DNA from: Eudorina sp. 2006-703-Eu-15
Taxonomy: Eukaryota > Chlorophyta > Chlorophyceae > Chlamydomonadales > Volvocaceae
Reading direction: 5' to 3'
DNA: 64,000 nt
Assembly (NCBI GenBank): GCA_003117195.1
Contig: BDSI01000061.1
Coordinates: forward strand, 673,255 to 737,254
Made by a program: the position numbers and the translations under genes. Numbering within the stretch: the first letter of the stretch is position 1; every line of letters starts with the position of its first letter. The notes under the pieces were generated by a model. It ran no database searches, was not told where the DNA came from, and saw only the letters and a program-made list of their open reading frames with translations. Shown piece by piece: positions 23,448-35,663 of this stretch.

Positions 23448-25632
23448 TGGGCGGGCCGTTCGAGGAATGTTGGTGGGGAGGAAGGGGGATGGGGTTGGCT
23501 GGTGTGTGGCGGTGAGGGTGGTGGATGGTGTAGTCGTGTTCACATGTACCAGTAACTCCTGCGGCATCAGTATGTACATAGTATGGACATGGACTCCAGG
23601 GAGGGCGGGGCAGGGGTTTGGGCTTGGGCTTGGGCGCGGCGGCGGTGGTGTGTGGGGGGAGCTGGGGCGAGGTGGCGGGCCCCGGGGTGTGTGTGTGTGT
23701 GTGTGCCGCGTACTGGGGAAGCGATACAGCGGTTTCGGAGCCGCACCACCCACCTCGTTTCCTCATGGTAAGGTCAGGCGGAGGACGTGCCAAGGGGCAG
23801 GGGGCAGGGGATTAAATTCGAAACCCAACTCAGAAACGAACCCGAAGGGGAGGGGGCTGGGGGCTCCCTTGTGTATGGACTCCGACCTTGGATTGACATG
23901 AATGACATCATGAGCAGGAGGGCGGGGGCAGGGCGGGGCCCTCTCCTCGCGGCGCGGCGCCGCGCGGGGGCGGCGCGGCGCGACCACCCCGTGCGAGGGC
24001 GCAGCGGCCGCCGCGCTTCCGGGGCGTGGCGGCGTTGCGGAGGCGATGCGGTGCCGTGCAGCACACAGCCGACGGCGGAAAGGCGGCGATCGCATTGCCG
24101 ATTTTTGCGGCGGCAGAAGCAGAAGCAGTTGCCGGCGGCCCGGAGCTGGATGCAGCTGGCTGCCACGCACCGAGAACCAGAGGAGCTTGCTTTCCGTGGG
24201 ACTGATGACTTGCCACCAGCTGGGCCCCTTTCCCGCCCTTCCGTCACCCCCCTCGCCGGGGCTGGCCCCCCGGGCCCCGTCAAGACAGGAACGCGCCTGG
24301 GTGCCGCGGAATGAGGGCGGGTACGGACGCGGGTACGGCAGCGTGGCATGCCAGGCCCCTGACCGCGGACTACTGCATTGGGCCGTGGGTCGGCGGCCCG
24401 AGAGAAGCTGGGGCGGATGCCGGGGTGCGCGTGTGTGTGTGTGTGTGTGTTTGCGTGGGGTGGGCGGGTGCCGGTGTGGCGAGTCGCGGCTTTGGGGGCG
24501 CGGCGACTGTGGACGAGCGAGCTGTGTAGCGGCCGCGGAGGCAATAAGGGCGGCTGCTTGCCGTAGCCAGGATGCAAATGGATTCGTGGATCCTGGATCC
24601 GGGTGCCTCTTGGGACGAAGGGGTAAACTTGATCGCGTGCGCCTGCGCCGGGTGTTACTGGTGGTGAGGTGCGGTGTGGTGTGGTGTGGTGGAGGGTGGG
24701 GTGGGGTGGGAAGACCTGAAGCACTTGCGGGTAGGGTGGGATGGCCAGGCGGGGATAGATCCGTATGAGCTGGGGGGGGCCGCAGCGAGGTGGCACGGTG
24801 TGTTTTGACGTAGGGTGCAGTACGAGCTGGAAATGGTTCATGCATGCGGAACTTGGCGCATGTGTGTGCAGGTGTGGGCGGTGTGATGTGGTTGAGGGGG
24901 TGGGGATGGCGGGGCGGGGCGAGCCGTGCGCTTTGCTTTGGGAAGCGAGGGCGGAGGTCTGCTGCCAGAATCGTGTACATATAGCAGGTCCGGGCTCAAG
25001 GGCTCTCCCCCGCTTTAACCTTGCAACCGACATTCGAATGTAAGCGTAGAGAAATCAAACCTGGCCTAAATGGCCACGCTCGAACTCGCTCGGCCAGGCT
25101 CGGGCTTGTGGTTCCGCATCGGCAAGGGTCGGTACGACGCACATCTTTCATCAGAGGTCTTGATCGTGAGCTTCACTCCCGATGTATTTTGGATGCTTAT
25201 CTGCAGAACAATAAGCGATGTTCGCGTCTCTCGTGGTGTATCATGTGTGGCTCCGGATACAATCTATCTATGTGTTGTACGGCTTCTGGTGCATACAGGC
25301 CGCGTTTCAAGATGCAATAATTTCACGCGGTTTGTGTCTATACGGTCATGCAACAAAAACTGCGTGTCTAGGTGCGTTGCGTAAAAGTAGATAGACTCGA
25401 TTGTGCTGACATGCACCATGCACAAGACGAACCTAACATCATATACCTAATTGTTTTAGATAATCAATAACTGCATATTTAACTAGCAAATAATGTATGG
25501 TGTGCGGCGGTACGGCGGAATCCTACGCGGACGAGTGACATGTCTTTGGTGTGATTGATTGAGTTATAGTACCCTAATAAAGGTATAAACAAAGTCCTCG
25601 CCACAGAGCATTTTTTTGCGAGGCATTTAAGA
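23448..25632. other. Spacer between the armadillo and lumenal cyclophilin genes
   Basis: The first 1.5 kb is very GC-rich with (TG)n tracts; the last 650 bp before the cyclophilin ATG is AT-rich and is the likely promoter. Two long minus-strand open frames here (23763-24980 and 23774-25033) are Pro/His/Arg-rich and overlap in different frames, as expected from base composition. Confidence 0.6.
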
Positions 25633-28600
25633 ATGCTGGCGTCGTCTTCGCAGTCACGCTGCTTGGGCAGCCGCAAGGCTGCAGCAAGCTCTCGGGCGAC
25701 TCCTATGACCCCGATCAAATCACGGCACTTCGCCAACCGGCGCACGGCCGTGGAGGTTCGGGCTTCGACTACCCATGAGGCTCACGTCGACCGACGCGCT
25801 GCACTTGCGATGGGCGCTGCAGCGGCAATTGGTTTTTCCGGGTTGACTTCAACGTACAGGTGTGACCCGAAAGCCTTGCTTAGCTCTCTAGTCCTGGCTC
25901 GTTAACTCAGATCAATACGACCATAACTAAAGGCCGGGATTTCTTCCCTGAATTTTCGTGATACTCAGCGCGCACGCCGATGAGGAGCCTGCTATTACCC
26001 AGAAGGTCTTCTTTGATGTGTCTGTTGGAGGCGCCCCGGCGGGTCGCATCGTGTTGGGCCTTTACGGAGACGTGGTGCCGAAGACCGTCGCGAACTTCGT
26101 CACTCTCGGTATGTGATCGTTACCTGATCTACTCCTCGAATGAAGCATCGTGGACGGGAGCAACTGCGCGCATGAGTGTGTGAGTGAGTCGATTGCATGG
26201 TTGCTCGCGTGCAGTGTACCGTGCAGACATGCCCGACCTTCGTTCGCTGACGCAATCGCTCCTTGCCTGCGTCCCGATCCCAGTGGAACATCCCGTCCCA
26301 TCCCGTGCTGCCCCCCGCGCCCGGTGACCTGTGTTGGCATCCCTCAGCCACCGGGGAGAAGGGCTTTGGGTACAAGGGCTGCACGTTCCACCGGATCATC
26401 AAGAATTTCGTCATCCAGGTGATGCGCGGTGGGGGGGGGCCGGGCGGGTGGGGCGGGGCGGGGTCATGCGCGCGGGCGCCGGGAAAGGTGGCCCTGTCGC
26501 AGGACCTTGCTCTGTCGTGCTGCTGCTGCTGCCGCTGCTGGAAGTTCAGCAGCAGCTGCTACTGCTGTCAGGCGGATTGGCGGGGGATTGGTGTGTATCC
26601 CCGACGTCTTGAGGTCAGGAAGGATGAGCGGGACTGGAAGGATGAGCGGGATCGGAGAAGGGGCAAACCCGAGAATTACCCCGACACCACCAGCCCAGTG
26701 CTGGATGCCGACGACGTGTGCGGTTCCCGCGGCAACTGCGCAGGGTGGCGATTTCGAGCGCGGCAACGGCACAGGCGGGTACAGCATCTACGGCAGGTCC
26801 GTACCTCCGTACGGCCCACAGGCGTCTCCATCGTGTTCTGTCGCGTCGGGGCGGGGCGGGGGAGCCTGCATCACCGGGGGGCTCGGTGGCGTGGGCGGCT
26901 GTTTGGTGGCGAACCTCGTGTCTAACCTCTTCCAGAGTCAATATTGCAAATGACACTGGGCCACTAGGCCACTGGCCCAAGGGACAGCCGCACTTCAGGG
27001 CGCACACGGAGCGCTTCTCCAGGGAGGGAGTCTCACCTGTCACCTCCCTCTCCCTCTCTGGAGGTTCAACACCGTGTCCGATCCACGGTTGGCTCGCGCG
27101 TTCGCGACCCCACTGCTTCGGAAGACCCATATCATAACCCGATAACCGACATGTCCACCGCACGACTTCCAACTGCCAACCGCCAGCGCTAAACACCAAC
27201 TTCCGACTCCCAACGGCCACGCTAAACCCCACAACGCCCCAGGCGCTTCCCGGATGAGAACTTCAAGGTGCTCCACGCGCCCGGGGTTCTGTCGATGGCC
27301 AACGCGGGGCCCAACACCAACGGCAGCCAGTGAGTGCCGTATGGTGCCGTACGTACTTGTCGTACACGCGTGGCATACTAGGCGTGCGTTCATGGCATCA
27401 GAGGGAGACCGACGGGGGCGAGGGGGGCGAGAGATCTGATGCCATGAGCGGACGCAGATCACTACGCGAGCCTTCATTCGCGGCATGAGAAGAGACTGAG
27501 GATATCAGTATTTTGTCAGGGAGGTGCTGTTGTGGTAACGGCGTGGAGGAGTTTGAAGGGAAAAGAAATTTGAAACCCAGAAACGAACCCGGGCACACCC
27601 AGAAACACACAAAAAATGTGCGAGGGGATGATGACATGAGCCTTCGATTCATGCACGGAATGTCAGGGTGTGGTAGGGTCCCTAGGCGCCCGGGTCCCTA
27701 GGTGTGGGAGAAGGGGGACGTGAACGTTGCTGACTTGCTACGGTGGCGGGCTGTCGGAGGCAGAGGAGCTGCGCCGTTGGGGCGCTGCTCGTCAGCGTTT
27801 CATTCCGTACGGTGTTGTGCGGGGTACGACACGGAACATGACCGTTCAGTTGATTCCTACTGCGGCGCTTCGAGCACACCGCGGGTGCCTTACACCTCCC
27901 CCCCCGTAATGTCGCGTCCGCGGTCCTCAGCACACCGTATATCCCCTCTGCTCTGGCAGCAGCGCAACTTGAATATGTCTACCAATTTCCAATATCCCCC
28001 TCTCACTCACTCAGCCGAACCTCGCACGTCTTAGCCCGCCCCGCCCCGCCCGGCTCTGGTTTTGCTTCAATCCCGCCCCGGCGCCGCCCCGCCCCGCCCG
28101 GCTGTGTCTGCGCTGGTTTTGCTTCAATCCCGCCCCGGCGCCGCCCCGCCCCGCCCGGCTGTGTCTGCGCTGGTTTTGCTTCAATCCCGCCCCGGCCCCG
28201 CCGCCGCCGCCCCCGCCGTGCACCAGGTTCTTCATCACGACCGCGGACACCCCCTGGCTGAACGGCCGGCATGGTGCGTTGCGCTTACCGGGGGCTGGGC
28301 GGGGCGGGGGGCGGGACGGGATGTATGGGAAGCTGCCGGGGTTGGCTCCCCGGGATACAGGGGCTGTGAAACCACCGGGCGTCCTCCCCCGCCCCACGTC
28401 ACCCTAGAGTGACGCTAAACCCTAAACCCTAGAGTGATGCTCGGCATCCGCGACCGGGGGTGCTGGCGCGCGGGGTGGCGCCGCGTCCCTGGCCTGCCTT
28501 GTGCCTCGACTGTCTCCTTGTCTGCCTGCCTGCGTGACTGACTGACTGTCCGGCTGACTGACTGTCTGCCCCCCTGACTGACTGCAGTGGTGTTCGGTCG

Positions 28601-29106
28601 GGTGATTGAGGGCATGGACGTGGTCAGCGCCCTGGAGAACGTGTCCGTGGACCGGGGGGCCAGGTAAGGGGGGTGGGCGGGTGGGTGGCGGGGGTGGTTG
28701 GGTGGGTGCGGGCGGGCGGGCGAGCGCGGATAGCTGGAGTCCACATCGGCCAGGGGCTGGGTCTGCTGGGTGGGTGCCGGGTGAAACAAATAACTGAGCC
28801 GCGAGAGGTAGTGCGTGGGTGCAGGGTCTGCAGGGCAAGCTGCAGGCCCAGCCTCGCCGCCAGTAACCAAACCTGCCGTACAAACACGTTATGGAGTCTG
28901 CGCGGAGCCCCGTCATAGGGCCCTGCTGGACTCTTGCCCCTCTCTGGCGGCGAGTGTGTGCGTCAAGGTCATGGAGTATGACAGGTGACGCGCAGCCCTG
29001 ACAGGTGACCTATATCTTGTTCCGCACCCGTCCGCCCTGCTCGTGTCCCATGGGTCGCAGGCCGACGCAGCCGGTCGTCATTGACAACTGCGGCGTGCTC
29101 GCATGA
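25633..29106 (+). CDS. Cyclophilin-type peptidyl-prolyl isomerase, predicted thylakoid lumen
   Basis: Eight exons, 248 residues: 25633-25859, 25969-26108, 26348-26418, 26744-26796, 27243-27329, 28227-28273, 28588-28663, 29061-29106 (TGA). The first ~50 residues are Ser/Ala/Arg-rich with few acidic residues, as in plastid transit peptides. [20 protein letters not shown] (51-70) looks like a twin-arginine thylakoid signal ending near residue 77. The catalytic domain is complete: [54 protein letters not shown] and [12 protein letters not shown]. The catalytic Arg (138), Phe (143), Gln (146) and the drug-site Trp (203) are present, so it should be an active isomerase. Related lumenal cyclophilins help assemble photosystem complexes. 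The GC-rich intron before exon 6 carries a 57-bp tandem repeat. Confidence 0.9.
27951..28000 (+). repeat. Intron-end repeat, acceptor-side copy (lumenal cyclophilin gene)
   Basis: CTCTGGCAGCAGCGCAACTT then ATATGTCTACCAATTTCC, about 225 nt before the acceptor at 28226. Confidence 0.8.
28043..28200 (+). repeat. 57-bp tandem repeat, about 2.7 copies
   Basis: GGTTTTGCTTCAATCCCGCC recurs at about 28058, 28115 and 28172, inside the intron before exon 6 of the lumenal cyclophilin. Confidence 0.85.
28413..28434 (+). repeat. Interstitial plant-type telomere-like units
   Basis: CTAAACCCTAAACCCTAG in an intron of the lumenal cyclophilin. A second short copy (CCCAAACCCTAAACCCTG) is at about 21171-21188 in the armadillo gene. 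Too short to mark a telomere. Confidence 0.5.
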
Positions 29107-29561
29107 GCGGTTGGGAGCCCAGATGGGACCTTATCTGACTGTTTATGACAGCTTTAAAGCAGCTGCTGCTGCTGCTGCTGCTGCCTGGAGCGGAGGCTTT
29201 GAGGAGCGCCGGACGTTGGTTGGGACACGCTGCGTGATCTGCCCGGCGCTACGGTCTGGTCCAGGAGCAAGCGTTGCACGTACGGCACACCCCTTTGTCG
29301 TACATTCGTACAGAAAAAAGGTCGATGCAAATGGATTCGTCGATGTCGTCGCATCGAATAGAAGGACACGGCAAGACCCGCGGGGTGTTCAGGGGGTTTG
29401 GGGCGAATCCGGAAGAGCTAGCGCCAGGTGTGGGTTGTGGTTGGGGTGGGGTGGGGGGGCCTTAGGGTACTTGAGGAGGTTCGGGACCCAAGAGAGGGGC
29501 GTTGTGGGGGTGTTGTGCTCGTGATGTGGGTGCTGGTTAACCACCGGTTAGGTGGGACGTG

Positions 29562-29646
29562 GCAGGGCAGGGCAGGGCAGGGCAGGACAGGGCAGGGCAG
29601 GGCACGGCAGGGCACGGCAGGACAGGGCAGGGCAGGGCAGGACAGG
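29562..29646 (+). repeat. (GGCAG)n minisatellite
   Basis: GGCAG with variants GACAG and GCACG over about 85 bp, in the spacer downstream of the lumenal cyclophilin. A (TGTC)n tract follows at 29866-29913. Confidence 0.9.
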
Positions 29647-29867
29647 CCCGGATAACGGTGAATGTGTACGACAGTGCCATCAACCAGCAGTTGGTTAACT
29701 GAGGGCAGCCGCGTGGGCTGTGCTCAGTCTCGGTGGGGGGTTTGCTGCGGTACGTGACGGCATGCTCCGTACATGATTCATTAACCATACAGGCGATGAC
29801 ATGATGCGTGTGCGCCGTGGCCTTCTCAGGATCTATGTGTGTACGTTTGCCTGTCTCCCTGTCGGTT

Positions 29868-29900
<33 letters not shown>

Positions 29901-30236
29901 ATCTGTCTGTCTGTCAGCTGGCAGAAGCGGTTGACAGGGTGACAGGCCGATGGGGCTTCACCACTGGTGGTGCGCACGTGACCGGTGCGTGCCGTACAGA
30001 AGGTGTGTTTGCTGGGTTGTCATTCATTGGTGTCGGTGTAGCGCGTGATAAATACAGTGCACGTGTGTGTATGTGTGCGCCATGTGGGTCGGCATAAGTT
30101 GATGTGGTTGTTGGAACAGAGGCTGGTTGTGGTTGTTACGATATGCAGTATGGTCCGAAATGATGCCTGCTTGGCCGAATCCACCAACTGGCGTTGTGCG
30201 GATGAATGCACTCTCACCGCGCTGCACTAGACATGG

Positions 30237-30345
30237 AGAGCCCAGGCGCAAGCACGGCGCAAGCCAAGGCGCAAGCCCCCGGGCGTATGCCAAGGCGCAA
30301 ACCAGGGCGCAAGCCAAGGCGCAAGCCCAAGATCAGGCGCAAGCG
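30237..30345 (+). repeat. Degenerate GGCGCAAGCC minisatellite
   Basis: About nine copies of AAGGCGCAAGCC-like units of 11-13 bp. Overlapping open frames (Lys/Arg/Pro-rich or Ala/Gln-rich) are by-products of the repeat. Confidence 0.75.
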
Positions 30346-30684
30346 TGCAGACAATGGTGTCCCTGGGGACTGTCTGAAGATGCCGCGCAAGCTGCAGCAG
30401 CAGCCACATACGCCACCTGTGGGAAGCCACCTGTAAGAAGCCGAACCGCCGTTGTGATGCGTCATCTGCGACCTCAACCCAAAAAGGCATCTGACGTTTA
30501 AGTCGGCATGCGGTTCATCAGTTTCCTTTTCAGCCGTTGACGCTGAAACTCACTCCTCGACAGCAACATTTACACGCCCACTTTCGAGCTGTTGCAATCC
30601 ATAATCAAGTCACGGTTACATTATAATCAAGTCAGCGGTCACCTGTCTTGATGGCGTGACCGTCAGGTGGTTCTGCTTTTTTAG

Positions 30685-30964
30685 CGAACTGTGCGTGGTG
30701 ACCCAATACAACTTTCAGAAGGTCCTCTCCCGTGTCCTGCCTGCTGCGGATATTGACTACCTACACAAGAACTACAAGCTTTTCATGACCGAGCACAACT
30801 GCTGGCGCGCCTGCATCAAATTGTGCAAGGTCCACAAGGACGTGCAGAATGTTTCCGTGAACGAACTCCCGGCAGCCTCTGTTTCTCACATGGAGGTCAA
30901 GTTGCAATTTGCGGTTGACCTCGCTGCATACGCAACCCAAGTCGCAGATCAGGCCAACATCTGA
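30685..30964 (+). CDS. Terminal exon of an unrecognised gene
   Basis: After an acceptor (CTTTTTTAG at 30684) the frame reads ELCVVTQYNFQKVLSRVLPA and continues for about 93 residues to a TGA, ending in DLAAYATQVADQANI. Composition is clearly protein-like: balanced charges, no low complexity, several Cys and His (KNYKLFMTEHNCWRACIKLC). An upstream ATG at 30656 is in frame but lies in the presumed intron. I do not recognise the family, and 5' exons were not found with confidence in the repeat-rich 29.1-30.6 kb stretch. Confidence 0.42.
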
Positions 30965-31454
30965 GGGCGCTTTGCACAAAGGGGAGGGCGAGGGGAGGGG
31001 GGGCACACACATGGCTCCCGGACTCAGTTTGGCCTGTTGCCCGTGTGTCACGTGCCTTGAGTGTGCGCCTCGTGTGCCATCCGTCCAGCTGATGCAACAC
31101 AACGGCAACCCGTTGAGCCAGGCGGTGTGAGTGAATGGGTGGATGGATGAGGTCCGATGTGTCACATGGCGGAGGACGCCGTTAGGGGCCCATCAAGGCT
31201 CCACCTTGCGAGGAGACGAGGAGAGGATCCCCAGCGGAGCTCCGAAACTGCCGCCGACACGCAGGACCCTAGCAACCCTAATGCTGCGGAACGCTGTGGC
31301 GGTGTGTATGTGTGCACAAGAAAACTGGTCTGCAAGAAGGGGAGGTGGTGAGGTGTCTGTGCAACTGTGTACATATTCTGCTTGGTTACGCAAGCATCTT
31401 TAAATTTGGGGAAGCGGCATGACAGAAAAGCCCTGGCACTGTGCCATGCATGCC

Positions 31455-32035
31455 CGCGGGGTCCGCTGTAGCATCCTTAATACTAATGCGCTGGGGTTTG
31501 CGGTGGGGGCTACACACCCCATCCTGAAAGTGCAGGACGGTCGTCTTGTGTGCCGTGGCCCGGTTCCGTCAGGCCAGGATTCTTAAGCCCTGTAGGGGTT
31601 CTGTCGTAGTGGACCGCGGGTGGACAGGGCATTGACGCCCGGTGGAGCTATCGCTAGGTGTGGGCGGTTTTCTCGGCCCGGTGGGACCGTACTGGCAGGC
31701 CCCTGGTGGTGACTCGCGAGCCCCCGTGGCTCTACAAGACTACGGGCCACCGCTGGAGAAGTGACCCCGCCTTGGTTGGGGTGGTGGTTCGCTAATAGGG
31801 GCGCCCTGATGGCTAACTCCCCCTGAGCGGGCTTTATCCCTGGCCATGGTTGGTTCTCAGGAATGGGGTGGTTCCCTGGTAGTGTGGGCCCGGGGAGTGT
31901 CTTCGGTGCACTTGGGGAGCCTGTCCGGAGCGCCATGGTGGCGTTAGTCCATTTAGGCAGTGTATGGTAAGGAAGCCTCGGCTGTCGCCGGGGCTGTCAC
32001 CGATGACCCGCGGGGTCCGCTGTAACATCCTAATA
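31455..32035 (+). mobile_element. Repetitive element body with GCTGTAAC end
   Basis: It is bounded by two forward copies of the family end: CGCGGGGTCCGCTGTAGCAT (about 31457) and CGCGGGGTCCGCTGTAACAT (about 32009). The interior is shared with 46862-47577. The open frames in it are not conserved as protein between the copies. It lies about 300 bp left of the 9.1-kb block. Confidence 0.68.
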
Positions 32036-32340
32036 ATAATAATGCGCCAACATCGTCATGCCGCATTACGGGCTGGTCGGCAATCGCAGCCAAATCGCAC
32101 CGAAAACGCCGCAGCTTGCTGTCAATCCATCATAACAACACTGCCACCGGACACGGCGGTAGGCGGCTACGGGGTTGAGCCCCAGCAACCTAATCCGCCT
32201 ATTCCCGGTCGCGCAGTTCCCAAGTCCGCTCATCATGGTTTCAGCGCAGCACTTCAGGCGGGCCTCCCACACCGCCCGGTGGTGACAAGGATTTGCGCGA
32301 GGGCCCTCGTACTTGCTCTTCACCGGAGGCAGCGACTGGA

Positions 32341-32398
32341 CCGGACAACCGTGCTCCGAGCATGCTCGCTAATTACCGGACTAGCCGGCAGCGAGCAT
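32341..32398 (+). repeat. Left terminal inverted repeat of the 9.1-kb block
   Basis: 58 bp, identical in reverse complement to 41373-41430. It contains the palindrome GAGCATGCTC and two GCTCGC/GCGAGC motifs that recur in the satellite units. Confidence 0.93.
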
Positions 32399-32799
32399 CA
32401 CACCGCAATTCGCCATGATAATAGCTTACAAGTATATAATTAATTCCGCCCTATTAATATATGATGCGAGCATGGTAGTTACCCTGCTTTCCGAGGCGAA
32501 CGCTTCCAAGACATTAGCACCTAAGTCCTGTTCCGCACTACGCGGCGAATCTCCCATCAAAATGGTTGTAACGATACAAATCTGATAATGATTTTCTTTG
32601 ATGAGGAGAGCATGTTCGTTTGCCGAAGGATTTGGAGAACTGCCTGCCGAGCAGAGGCCTTCATGCCCACCGTAAAAACAGCCACGCGCTAAAACTCAGG
32701 TCATTGTAGTCCTCCATATGTAATAGCTAGAATGAAATGAGCGTGAAAGCACATGGACTTACCGTCGGAATAAGACTGGCGCGCTCTTCGCTGCTCGCT

Positions 32800-34055
32800 A
32801 TGCTCGCTGTCCATGGAACCTGAGCTCTCGAGCCCGCGGCAGACCGAACCGCTTAAGCATTCATAAATTAATATATCACGCGTTCTGTCCGGCGAGCTTG
32901 CGCCATTACCACGGATTTGCGGTCAGTTGCGGCGTCGGTGCTCGCTGTCCATGGAACCGGAGCTCTTGAGCCCGTGGCAAAGGGGTCAACGCTGAGCCGC
33001 AGCAGTATCTTCAAATCCATACTTCTAATAGTTTTGTCCGGCGAGCTTGCGCCATTACCACGGATTTGCGGTCAGTTGCGGCGTCGGTGCTCGCTGTCCA
33101 TGGAACCGGAGCTCTTGAGCCCGTGGCAAAGGGGTCAACGCTGAGCCGCAGCAGTATCTTCAAATCCATACTTCTAATAGTTTTGTCCGGCGAGCTTGCG
33201 CCCCAGCCGGGGATTTGCGGTCAGTTGCGGCGTCGGTGCTCGCTGTCCATGGAACCGGAGCTCTTGAGCCCGTGGCAAAGGGGTCAACGCTGAGCCGCAG
33301 CAGTATCTTCAAATCCATACTTCTAATAGTTTTGTCCGGCGAGCTTGCGCCCCAGCCGGGGACTTGCGGCCAGTTGCGGCGTCGGTGCTCGCTGTCCATG
33401 GAACCGGAGCTCTTGAGCCCGTGGCAAAGGGGTCAACGCTGAGCCGCAGCAGTATCTTCAAATCCATACTTCTAATAGTTTTGTCCGGCGAGCTTGCGCC
33501 CCAGCCGGGGACTTGCGGCCAGTTGCGGCGTCGGTGCTCGCTGTCCATGGAACCGGAGCTCTTGCGCCCGCGGCAATTGAGTCAACGCTGAGCCGCAGCA
33601 ATAGCTTCAAATCCATCCTTCTAATAGTTTTGTCCGGCGAGCTTGCGCCCCAGCCGGGGATTTGGGGTCAGTTGCGGCGTTGGTGCTCGCTGTGCATCGA
33701 ACCGGAGCTCTTGCGCCCGCGGCAATTGAGTCAACGCTGAGCCGCAGCAATAGCTTCAAATCCATCCTTCTAATAGTTTTGTCCGGCGAGCTTGCGCCCC
33801 AGCCGGGGACTTGCGGTCAGTTGCGGCGTTGGTGCTCGCTGTGCATCGAACCGGAGCTCTTGCGCCTGCGGCGGAGTGATCAAAGCTGAACCGCAGCAGT
33901 CACCACAAATCCATCCTTTTAATAATTTTGTCGGGCGAGCTTGCCCCCCTGCCAGGGACTTGTGGTCAGGTGGGGCTAGCTGTGCATCGAACCGGACCTC
34001 TTGCGCCCGCGGCGGAGAGGTCAAAGCTGAAGCATTCCCATACATTACTGTCAAT
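32800..34055 (+). repeat. Left-arm tandem array, 149-bp units, about 8 copies
   Basis: The motif GTGCTCGCTGTCCATGG recurs at 32938, 33087, 33236, 33385 and 33534, and in changed form at 33683 and 33832, a period of exactly 149. Central units are nearly identical; the first and last are diverged or partial. Each unit contains TCCGGCGAGCTTGCGCC and GGAACCGGAGCTCTTG. Confidence 0.92.
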
Positions 34056-34273
34056 CATTTAAAAATCTCATCTGCTTAGGTAGCTCCACATTGGCAAGCC
34101 ACATGAAGTTATGTTGTCTTTGGATCCTGAAGTACGGAACAACGGCTTGAGGGGTTACAAGTATTATCAAGCATCATGCCAATAATAAGTACACCATTGC
34201 TGATTGATCGCGAAAGCTTATTGGTTGCTGAAAAGTCAGCGACCATATCCTTTCAGAGTGTGAATATTTTCAG

Positions 34274-34491
34274 GGGGAACTAAGACCGACCATTATCGGG
34301 CAAGTAATGAATTGGTAGTTCTGGCTGATTTCATGTTTGCTCTTACTGTAATGGTAGTTGTGGGAGCTATCGTGCTTGCTTCCCTTGAGGATGCACTCGC
34401 CAGCGGTGAAGCAAACCAAACTGGAGCATACAATGTGGGTGTTTTGGAAGAGAAGGACCCGGTTTGCAGAAGAAGGTGCGACACTAATTAA
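34274..34491 (+). CDS. Exon-like stretch with one membrane helix, inside the 9.1-kb block
   Basis: After a TTTTCAG acceptor (ending 34273) the frame reads GTKTDHYRASNELVVLADF and then a strong hydrophobic helix (FALTVMVVVGAIVLASL, with an ATG at 34333), followed by an acidic segment and TAA at 34489-34491. No family is recognised. It is probably part of the same cargo gene as the coiled-coil exons that follow. Confidence 0.3.
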
Positions 34492-34547
34492 CGCGTCTCC
34501 CGAGGAGCTGTCGATCCTCCACGTTGTAGGCGGCTGGAGAGTTCTCA

Positions 34548-35310
34548 GACCGCGTCGCTGAGCTCGGCAAGTTTCGGAAGCGCTTGGACAATGTCTCTTC
34601 CTCCTCGCCCTCGCGTCGGAAGACGCTCGAAACGCCAGCGCTTAGTTCGGACGCTTGGGGTGTACGAGAATGCCGTTAGGAGCTCCTTTACCGAGTTCAT
34701 GATTAAGTTGCTCACAGGCCAGCGGCGCAGCGTTCTGAGCTTGGCACGTTGGCGGCGGAGCGGGTTGCGGCGGCAACGGCACAGGTGGCAGCGGCCATTT
34801 TGACAGCAGGTAAACGACTGGGCGAGGGGCGGGCTTTATGGGTACCACGTACACTGCCTTTGATAGGGGACATGCAACATGCTACGCGGCGCGTTAGGAT
34901 CTGGATAAGGAAATCGTAGCTGGGCAACGCTTGCTGGCATCACCCTGTTTACCGCCTTGTTAAGCCTTTGAGGGGGATGCCGCACACTAGGCTTCACACT
35001 GGGACAATCGATAGATGGGCGCGGGACGGGGCCTGTGGATGCCTTGCGGGTTCATATTTGGCGGTGATGAATCGCGCGGGGCTTCATGATTCAAGGGGCA
35101 AGGGGATAGCCATGTGGCTGGGATTTGGGGGCGGCGTGCTGGTTGACTTGGTATGATTACACAAGGGATGCAAGGTGCTGTCCTTCAGCCTTAACGACTG
35201 CCTGTCCCTTTTTGCCATTCACAGGGCACAGCGGCGCAGCGTTCTGGACTTGACAAATTGGCGATGGAGGGGGCAGCTGCAGCAACGGTACAGGTAGCAA
35301 TGGTCAATTG
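34548..35310 (+). pseudogene. Decayed coiled-coil exons with an exon-intron duplication
   Basis: A polar exon (RVAELGKFRKRLDNVSSSSP, from about 34548) is followed by an exon after a CTCACAG acceptor (34719) that encodes AAQRSELGTLAAERVAAATA and ends at GCAG|GTAAAC. About 500 bp downstream (from 35223) the same exon and about 400 bp of following intron recur. The second exon copy has substitutions and a premature TGA where the first copy reads through. The duplication is direct. Confidence 0.35.
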
Positions 35311-35663
35311 ACAGCAGGTAAACGACTGGGTGCGGGGCGGGCTTGTGGATACCAGGCATATTGCCTTCGACTGGGAACATGCAACATGCTACGCGGTACT
35401 AAAGGGTTTGATAACGGAATGCAGCTGCGCAACGCTTGCTGGCATTACCCTGTTTACCGCCTTGTTTAGCTTTTGACGGGGATGTTGTGCAGTAGGCTTC
35501 ACGCTTGGGCAATCGACAGAAGGCCACGGGGCGGGGCCTGTGGATGCCTTGCGAATCTATGTTCGGCGGCGATGAGTCACGGCAGGCTTGCTGACCTAAT
35601 CGTCAGGCTCGCAGCTGTTGCATCGAATTTATGCGCGAGATCCAATTACGGATTCCACGTGCT

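Larger units (their letters stand above)
29107..30684. other. Repeat-rich spacer downstream of the lumenal cyclophilin
   Basis: Holds a (CTG)n run at about 29160, the GGCAG and TGTC tracts, the GGCGCAAGCC minisatellite and no supported gene. 5' exons of the gene ending at 30964 may be hidden here. Confidence 0.5.

Noticed and set aside
23763..25033. Two minus-strand open frames of about 405 and 419 codons
   Set aside because: They overlap in different frames, are Pro/His/Arg/Ser-rich without any domain pattern, and lie in very GC-rich spacer where stop codons are rare.
32917..33889. Series of 75-codon open frames in the left satellite array
   Set aside because: They are copies of one frame in each 149-bp unit. 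The period is not a multiple of three, so no continuous protein can be made, and the frames change freely between units.
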